A stretch of DNA of 64,000 nt from Glomus cerebriforme (Eukaryota > Glomeromycota > Glomeromycetes > Glomerales > Glomeraceae): contig QKYT01000224.1 of the NCBI GenBank assembly GCA_003550305.1, positions 56,347-120,346 on the forward strand, in the 5' to 3' direction. The first letter of the stretch is position 1, and each line of letters begins with the position of its first letter. The translations under genes and the position numbers were made by a program. The notes under the pieces are model-generated. The model ran no database searches. It was not told the DNA's origin and saw only the letters and a list, made by a program, of their open reading frames with translations. Positions 56,975-64,000 of this stretch are shown one piece after another.

Positions 56975-57600
56975 AGGTACCTTTGATACTGAGGATATAG
57001 CACTTTTAGATACCTACCATTTTGAAGAGATTGTTTTTAAATACATTATTCAGGTAATAGAAAAGAGCTTTACAATAGTTAATTACCTACTAATTACCCT
57101 TCTGAAGTTTATGAATTGCCTAATATTCATGAATACATTGATGGGAATTTGCCTCTTTGCCTAATACTTGATATCAATATAAAGTAGAGTTCTGATCTTT
57201 TGAATCCTAAATTCTCCTTTTTAGATAACAAAAAAATTACTCAAAAAGATTTATTATTTAGAATCCTAATTGTTTATACTGATATCTTATGGTCTACATT
57301 AGGACAGATAGTATTATTAGATATTTTTAATTTGGCCAGTTCAACTAATGCTAATAAATATAGCTGGTATATCATATATCCTAATGGTAATTTTATTAAT
57401 TATAGAGATTTTAAAGATTTTATAAAAAAGTTGCTAATAGAATTGAAAAATCATACTTGAAATTTATTAATATTGGGCTTTATAAATCACATTAGCTTCT
57501 TGAATTGGTAAAAGATGATAAAATTAAAAGACCTGCAATTTTTTTATTAGTTAAGAGAAAATTGTATAGACTAAAGGATTATTTAGTTTAGTTTAAACTA
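56975..57600 (+). pseudogene. Archaeo-eukaryotic primase-like (PrimPol-like) relic
   Basis: Across two frames the plus strand reads FDTEDIALLDTYHFEEIVFK, then YPSEVYELPNIHEYI, CLILDINIK, an expected Q that is TAG at 57185, then LFRILIVYTDILWSTL, SSTNANKYSWYIIYP and DFKDFIKKLL. A LILDxD strand followed by an S-x-H-I-(I/V)-YP strand is the catalytic layout of archaeo-eukaryotic primases. Here the second Asp is Asn and the His is Tyr, so the copy is dead. Such primases occur in mobile elements and large-virus relatives. The family assignment is by motif memory and moderate only. Confidence 0.42.
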
Positions 57601-57869
57601 AATTATTTAGAAATTTGTTTATTAAACCTTTTCTTTTAAAAAAGTAGAAATGAAATTTTAATTTATCAAAAATAAAATGGTTTTAAGTAAGGGGATCAAT
57701 CAAGTAATTGTAAAATATGAAATATAAAATATAAAAAAAACTAGTTATATAGCTTTCTTCAAAATGATAGATACTTTATACTTAAATACTATCAATAAAA
57801 TCAGTATAAATCAAATCATAAGAAATTAGCATTTGAGAAAGTAACCAAAATTTCTGGTGAAGAATACAT

Positions 57870-58235
57870 CAGAAATTTTTTAATACAAAAATTTATAAAA
57901 ATTTACAATTTTATAAGTTTACAAAATTTTATAATATAATATTTTGAAAACTTTTATAAGTTTACAATTTCATAAAATTACATAATATTACATCAAAATC
58001 TTTTGTAAGTTTATAAATTTGTAAAATTTACATAATATTATAATTGAATACTGTATTTTATAAGTTTATAGATTCATAAGATTTATGTAATATTATAGTC
58101 AAAATTCTTTATAAGTTTACAGCTCATAAGATTTATGTAATATTACAATCAAAATTTTTTATAAGTTTATAATCTGAAATTTTTACAAAATATTATAGTC
58201 AAAATTCTTCATAAATTTAGTTTCACAAATGAAAT
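57870..58235 (+). repeat. Degenerate 52-57 bp minisatellite
   Basis: TATAAGTTTACA/TTTATAAGTTTATA recurs about every 52-57 bp, followed by TTCATAAGATTTATGTAATATTA and (A/G)TCAAAATTCTTT. About six copies are recognisable, becoming less regular to the left. The unit resembles in style, but is not the same as, the 51-bp monomer at 40665-41645. Confidence 0.7.
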
Positions 58236-59280
58236 ATTACAATCAATACATTATTAAAATATCATGTATTTTTTTAATAATTAATAATTTAATATCTGTT
58301 TATCATTTTTATGTAATTTAAGTTCTATATATTTGGTTAAAATCATATTTTGTATATTTTATTTTATTAAATTTTGTAATGAGTAAGTATATTTTCAAAA
58401 ATTTGCTAGTAAAACTCTTGTATTATATTTTAAATTACAATAATATTATTTTAAAAAAAAAAATCACTTAAATTTTTATGTAATAAGTAAATATATTTAG
58501 TATACTTCTGAAATTATGTGAATTTTTTATACAAATAAAAGAAATAAAAAAAATTTTATGTTTATATGAAATTCTATTTAATGACATTTTACTGGTATAT
58601 TCTTTTAAATCAAGAGTCAAAAAATATGTCTGATAAAAATTGATAACTTATTATCTTTACAAATTCTAAATTAACTAATTTAAAAAATTATTTGAATAGT
58701 TGTAATGCTTGTATAAGTATATTTTAACTTTAAAATTATGTAAATTCCAAATAAAAAGCTTTGTTTATATTTACATATATATACTTAAATTTTTAATTTC
58801 AATACTTGCATAAATATATTTATAACTATATCAAATTTTTATAATATTTTAATTCAGATAAAAGGATTTTCTTATATTCATATGTATATCTAAAAATAAA
58901 TAGAGTTTGCATGATGATTTTATATTTTTATAACTAGTAAGTTATATTTTTAAAATTCAATAAATATAAACTTTTTTTGTACTTGTTAAAAAAAAACTTT
59001 AATAAATACAAATTTAAGTAATCTTTTAAAATAATAGTAAGAAAATATTGAAAATCAAAAGTATTATCTTTATTTTTAAGTATTTCTTTGAAAAGAATTA
59101 CTAAAAAACATTTTATTTAATATTAATTAAGTATTCAATTTAAATTTTTAATAATATCTGAATGCAAGAAAATATAAGAAATTAAGAATATCATAAAAGA
59201 ATTCAAAAGTTAATTTCTAATGAAGATAATTAGAAAATATCTTAAAATTGCAAATAAAAAGATATATTAATACCAATACT
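58236..59280. other. AT-rich gene-free DNA
   Basis: Very high A/T, no frame with protein-like complexity on either strand, and no recognisable element ends. I see nothing further here. Confidence 0.5.
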
Positions 59281-59625
59281 ATTACTAATAAAAATATTAA
59301 TAATTGTAATACTGATGAGAGGTAATTATTTTTTAGTCTATCTTTAAGGATTTCTATTCATTTTTTATAATTTTCATATTTATTTTCTTTTAATATTAGA
59401 CTAATAATAATAAAAATGTTACTAATAATCACAATACCAGTGACGATTCTAAAAAGATAATTATTTTTAGTTTATCTTTAAGAATTTATTTTTTTCTTTT
59501 TATAATTTTTGCATTTATTTCTTTTTAATGTTAGATTAATGATGACAAATATAATAATAGTAATAACAATAATAGTAGCGATAGTGATGATAATATTAAT
59601 AATAGAATTAAAAATATTTGCAATT
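59281..59625 (+). repeat. 137-bp tandem unit resembling duplicated exon plus intron
   Basis: AATTATTTTTTAGTCTATCTTTAAGG (59322) and AATTATTTTTAGTTTATCTTTAAGAA (59459) start two units. Each unit then has a T-rich tract ending in TTTTAATATTAG or TTTTAATGTTAG, followed by Asn/Asp/Ser codons (AATAATAATAAAAATG..., AATAATAGTAATAAC...). Read as exon-intron repeats, the putative exons encode Asn-rich peptides. Confidence 0.45.
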
Positions 59626-59689
59626 CAATAATAATTTATACCTATCTTTATTAAAAATAACATAATTAAAATTTTTATTTATAACCTAT

Positions 59690-60250
59690 AATATAATAGA
59701 GCAATTTTTGGAACAACTCTTCCTGCTGATCCTTATGTCCATTTCTTTCAAGAAGTTTAGAAAAGAAAAGTTGCACTTTTTGCTATTTTGTATTAAGAAA
59801 GTGATTTTTTAGTCTTAAGAAAAGTTGTTTTATGCTGCTAAAATTAACTAAAAAAGTTTAGGAAGTATAGATAATAGTCTTTAGTTTACCAAGTTTCTTT
59901 GCAAGTCAGGTTTATAATAATTTTCAGTCATCTACGTCTTATTCCAAGTTGATATTTGAAGGGTTATTTGGTATTCTAAAGTCCCTTCTACAAATATAAG
60001 ACAGAAAAGTAGAACTTGTAGCTGCTTTTAGTGGATTTAAAAGTGGGCCTAGCATAAAGTTTTTTTGAAAGTAAAGTAATTTTTTACAAAGTTGATGCAT
60101 AGGCTTGACATAGTAGGGAGAGTTTTTTTTGATGTATAAGTTTGATGAAAATCCCTTTTTTTTAAAAAAAATTATTTTTATTGGTGAAAGATGATAAAAC
60201 ATCAGTTTTTTCATACTCATAAAGATAAATGCCAAACTGGCTAAAGATTA
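59690..60250 (-). pseudogene. Unidentified mobile-element relic
   Basis: The minus strand holds a 98-aa frame (59939-60235) with protein-like pieces (KPMHQLCKKLLYF, CRRDFRIPNNPSN) and, downstream in other frames, KNGHKDQQEELFQ-like pieces broken by stops. It is not recognisable as a specific family. The patch is less AT-rich than its surroundings, as old element relics in this window tend to be. Confidence 0.25.
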
Positions 60251-61090
60251 TATTGTATACCAGCACCTGCAGATTTTTTGGATTCCTTAGTTTGAAATTT
60301 TGAATATTGTGAAATAGTACTTTAGGTGAGAAATAAAAGAGTATTAGAAAAATTAATTGATAGTTAATTACTTATTAATGATTAGTTCTCTAGTTGTTAT
60401 ATTTTCTTAGTTTTTATTTCATAGATAGTGATTCCTATTTTAGTTCTTTGAGATGACATAATATGTTATTATTAAAAAAAATAAAAAAAGTTAATAAGGT
60501 TCATAAAGATATAGATACATAAGGTCAAAATGTATTAACATAAGAATAAGGTTTGGATGGCTGTTATCAAGATCATTTTTCTTTTGTAATAGGTATATTA
60601 AGAATAAAGATTCTTAGAAAGAGTTAAAAAACTAAACCTGAAAAATTTGCATAAGTAATCAACTCAATTTTATAGATTATTGCCACTTTAGACTGTTAGA
60701 AATTAGCTTATTTTGAGAAGAATTCTGCTAAGGTGAATATACTGTATAAGTAGTTTTAATAAGATGGATAAGGTATCTGGTGATGGCCTTTAGATGAGAC
60801 AGTATAAGCAGTTAATTCAATTCATTTGAAGTATCTGTTAAGGCTATCAGAAACTGATCTTAATAGAGTAGAGAAATAGAGGTATTTTTATAGTTATTTT
60901 TCTTCTTTATATATTTTAGTAATAGTTCTTTTAGATAGTCTTTTCATTTCTGAAGGTTAGTACTAGTCTATAAATCTTCTTAAAATATTTTGTACTAGTT
61001 TAAAAATCCTAGTATTTGTCTATGATATTTTTTGAAAAATTCATTATAATTCTATAATAAAATTAAGGTTTAAATCCTAAGATTCATTAT
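60251..61090. other. Gene-free DNA, probably old element debris
   Basis: Somewhat less AT-rich than the flanks but without a continuous frame. Short phrases on both strands are broken by many stops. No family is assigned. Confidence 0.35.
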
Positions 61091-61239
61091 ATCAAGAATA
61101 AAGTTACCTGCCAAAATTAAAAAATTTTGATATATCAAAACATCAAAATTATTTTAACATTTTGACATTACCTTTCTGATTAGTTAAAATGCTGAAATAA
61201 TTTTGATGTCAAAACTATCAAAATTAAAAAAATTACATT

Positions 61240-62310
61240 TTGTCTAATTGTGAGCCAATCCAATGATCATAAAAGGATAAAAATTTTCTATTGATTCATA
61301 TATATTTATTGCATTATTTAATATTTTGTCAAATTTTTTAGCATTTAATAATCATAAAAAGATGAATTTACTATTATTTAATACTTTTTGATGAGATGAT
61401 TCTAATAAGCTATGTTTTATCCTTCTATAATTATTGGATGCTAAGAAATTTGATAAATATTAAATAGCACAATAATATTGTTAGAAAATAAAAATCACAT
61501 GATTTGTAAATCATATGATATTACATGTTTAATTATGAAAATTATAATAGTTATAATATTTAATTAGTTATGATTATTAGATTTGTTAGATTAATTATAT
61601 TTATTTTATTAGTTATATTAATTATATTAAATATATTTATTATATTTATTATATTTGTTATATTTGTTATGTTTGTTATATTTATTCTGTATAATAGTGA
61701 AGTATTTTTTATATACTGTAAAAAAGGAATTTTGGATATAAGTTAGAACTTTAGTTTATTACCATAAATAAGGATAATAATTCAAATTATTTAGAGTTAT
61801 TTTTGCAAATAAAGGATTAATTCTAAAATCTAATTAATATACCTACAAATTTTTTTTAATAAAAACTATATTTTATTATTATAAAACTATCTTGAAAGTA
61901 TTCTTATTTTGGTTTTCATAATTATAAAAGTTAAAGTTTTAATTCTTGTATTTGTCAAGATAACAATATATATAAATTAATAAAAAAATTCTGAATTGTT
62001 AGTATTTTATTAATTTGTGGGCCATCTAATAATTGTAGAAAAATAAATTTACTATCATTTGACTCATCTTAATAAGACAATTCTAATGAGTTATATTTTA
62101 TTCTTTTATAATTGTTGAATAGTTTACCATTTAACAAAACATAAATAAAAAATGCTAAATTATTAATATTTCATTAAGTTGCAAACCATCCAGTAATCAT
62201 AAAAAGACAAATTTATCACCATTTAACTTATCATAATAAAATGATACTAATGAGCTATATTATATCCTTTTACAATTATTAAATGGCTCATAATTTGATA
62301 AAATGGCAAT
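61240..62310. repeat. Three copies of a foldback unit of about 150 bp
   Basis: Units at about 61245-61455, 61998-62140 and 62165-62310 each contain (G/A)CCA-TCCA/TCTA-ATAATCATAAAAAGA, then TTTACTATCATTTAACTCATC, then GAGCTATATTTTATCCTTTT and AATTATTGAATGGCT. The first and last blocks are inverted relative to each other, so every unit can fold back. They may be nested MITEs or an expanded internal satellite of the surrounding element. Confidence 0.55.
61595..61692 (+). repeat. TTATATTTR microsatellite
   Basis: A run of TTATATTAA/TTATATTTA/TTGTATTTG-like nonamers (about ten copies) with gradual base changes along the array. Simple-sequence DNA. Confidence 0.75.
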
Positions 62311-62460
62311 TTCAATATGGTAAAACTAATTTTAATATTTTAGCAATTTTGATATGTCAAACCTATTTTACTATTTTACTATTTTAACAGGTTTTAATTT
62401 TGACATTTTGACATTTGCCTGAAGAATTTTAGCAGGCAACTTTAATCAAGAATTGACTGT

Positions 62461-63770
62461 ATAATTTTAGTTTTTAAAAAAAATTTTTAGTAAATATAAA
62501 TGTGAAAGGTAAAAATTAAAATGTGAAATAATTCAAAACAAAAATGATTAATTTCATTATGTAATATAAACAAATCATGTAAGAAGTAAAAAAATTTCTG
62601 GTGATACTGAGAAAGTGTTATTAATAAGGAGAATCTTAACCTGTCTCCCATATAATAATAATATGACATTATACTTCAAAGATAAATTACTTTTTTTTCT
62701 TCTTTTTTTCTTTAAGTTTTTTAAAGTTTTTATTTGCAATATATAGAAATATTTTTTATTTAAACATTTTTTTTAATAAACATATTTTTTTATTTTTTAG
62801 AAACTTTCAAAAAATTTTCAATACTTTAAAAACACTTTTACTAAACTAAAGTAAAATTGTTTGAAAGATATGATTAAGTAAATGTATTTTTAAAGATTAA
62901 GTAAAGTTATTTAACAGGTATAAAAGTAATAAACCTATTTATATATTAATTTTTATTAAGCTAGTTACTAGCTTAAATATTCATAAAGCTATACTCATTT
63001 TTATTATATTTTTATGCAGGCACTTTGTAGTATAATTTAAACACTTTGGTCAAACAAAACTAGCTTTATTGAATAAGTAAAGTTGTTTAATGAATATGAA
63101 AATATTTTTAAAATATTAATTTTCATCATACTTGAGTAAGTTTTCATAGAGTTAATTATCATTTTTTGTAATGAAATATAATTTCTAACTTTTATTAAAT
63201 AAGTGAAATTGTTCAATAGATATAAAAATACTCAAATAAATTAAGTAACATGAATATTAATATTTTATGTAAATGAATAAAAATATTTTTATTTTTAAAA
63301 GTTTTCTTTTTTGTATTTGTTTATTAAAATTTAATAAAATACATATAAATAATTTTTGTTCCAATTTTTCCAATTTGAAATGTAAATGAAAATTTGAAAT
63401 TAAGATAAAGTTACACAAAATTTGTGGCTGCTATGCCATATAACTGCGATTTTTTAGCCAATCATATTTAAGAAAAGGGGAAACAGGATAATATCCTATA
63501 CCCGGGGTACAGGTTAAGGGTAGTTCTTCACATCACGGGGTCCAAATTTAGGTACAAATGACAATCCGCAGTTTAGACTGATGTTTTTGCTGCTAAACTT
63601 CAATTTCTTTATTAATTAGACTATCTATAATTTATTTATCAGTTCAGCAACCTGGCAGGAGTCTTAAAAGTCTTAAAAGTTGTTAATTAATAGATTCAAT
63701 AAATAATTTACAAGTAGTTTAAAAAAATTGATTTTTTTAAAGGGGTTCGCTCTATTTTTTTTAATTTGAT
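62461..63770. other. AT-rich flank, then less AT-rich leader of the right-edge element
   Basis: Positions 62461-63400 are AT-rich and gene-free. From about 63420 composition changes: GGAAACAGG, CCCGGGGTACAGG, CACGGGGTCC and two AGTCTTAAA copies. This stretch probably is the 5' leader of the reading frame that starts at 63772. Confidence 0.5.
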
Positions 63771-63771
63771 A

Positions 63772-64000
63772 ATGAACAAAAAAATGAAACTCAGTAAAAA
63801 CAAGAAAAAGTCGACAGTTGATGCCCACAAGATTGACAAGAGTATTGAATCAACTGGGCACTCTGAGGAGGTTTATTCATTAATTGATGACTATGATGTA
63901 ACGTCAAGAATGGACAAAACACCCCTACGGGTTGTTGTAGCAGACATGTTAATAGATCTTCCACCCAGCGCATTGGAAAATATTGGGTTAGGCGTAAAAA
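63772..64000 (+). CDS. Partial reading frame running off the window, possible retroelement ORF
   Basis: An open frame starts MNKKMKLSKNKKKSTVDAHK and stays open for 76 codons to the window edge. After the basic start the protein is acidic and complex (SEEVYSLIDDYDVTSRM, DKTPLRVVVADMLIDLP). Codon composition is clearly less AT-rich than neighbouring genes, and the upstream 350 bp shares that composition, which suggests a recently inserted mobile element, perhaps the first ORF of a LINE-type retroelement. No domain is visible in the part shown, so the family is not assigned. Confidence 0.5.
   Translation, partial: MNKKMKLSKNKKKSTVDAHKIDKSIESTGHSEEVYSLIDDYDVTSRMDKTPLRVVVADMLIDLPPSALENIGLGVK

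Larger units (their letters stand above)
61099..62460. mobile_element. Degenerate DNA element with TAAAGTTRCCTGC terminal repeats
   Basis: TAAAGTTACCTGCCAAAATT at 61099 is matched in reverse complement by TAAAGTTGCCTGCTAAAATT at 62424-62444, with ATGTCAAAATGTCA/TTTTGACATTACC-type subterminal words on both sides. The right end continues to TTGACTGTA (62453-62461), reminiscent of Tc1/mariner ends at a TA dinucleotide; the left outermost end is lost. The interior is non-coding and filled with copies of a hairpin unit and a TTATATTTR microsatellite (61600-61690). Confidence 0.5.

Overview
The window looks like nuclear DNA of an arbuscular mycorrhizal fungus (Glomeromycotina, most likely Rhizophagus or a close relative). 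The reasons are very AT-rich DNA, short GT-AG introns, a fungal lysine gene (homoaconitase), a Zn2Cys6 regulator, NPR3 and HbrB TOR genes, and Plavaka-type and pogo-type transposon debris. The genus is an inference. All exon models below were built by hand from frame, splice signals and family recognition.

Positions 2.6-37.7 kb are a dense gene block, mostly in divergent or convergent pairs: MED25 (+), Mis14/NSL1 (-), a six-repeat Myb/SANT protein (+), a DEAH helicase with three dsRBD-like repeats (-), a Kelch-BTB protein (-), tRNA-Glu(CTC), NPR3 (-), an HbrB/Bit61-type TORC2 subunit (+), LYS4 homoaconitase (-), a gene-poor 3.6 kb stretch with repeats, an LLPH/YBL028C-like nucleolar protein (+), an importin-alpha-like armadillo protein (-), a Zn2Cys6 transcription factor (+) and a mitochondrial carrier of the SLC25A44 type (-).

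Positions 37.8-48.1 kb are repeat-rich: a decayed pogo/Tigger transposase, a 51/102-bp minisatellite, a lysine-rich gene relic with three TGA stops, a 134-bp tandem array, and two complementary halves of a Plavaka-like transposase lying tail to tail with a hAT-type MITE in one half. A four-exon two-PH-domain gene (-) follows at 48.9-51.7 kb, with a 186-bp assembly gap in its upstream region. A five-exon coiled-coil gene of unknown function (+) lies at 54.7-55.9 kb. From 56 kb to the end the DNA is repeats and relics: a primase-like fragment, minisatellites, a TIR element and hairpin repeats. At the right edge an intact, less AT-rich reading frame runs off the window.

The most connected biology is nutrient signalling. 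NPR3 (amino-acid brake on TORC1) and the HbrB-type TORC2 subunit are divergently transcribed from one 161-bp interval, next to LYS4. I found no clearly new multi-gene system. The best leads are this TOR pair, the inverted Plavaka copy, the uniform C-to-T origin of the stop codons in decayed genes, and tandem arrays whose units resemble exon plus intron.
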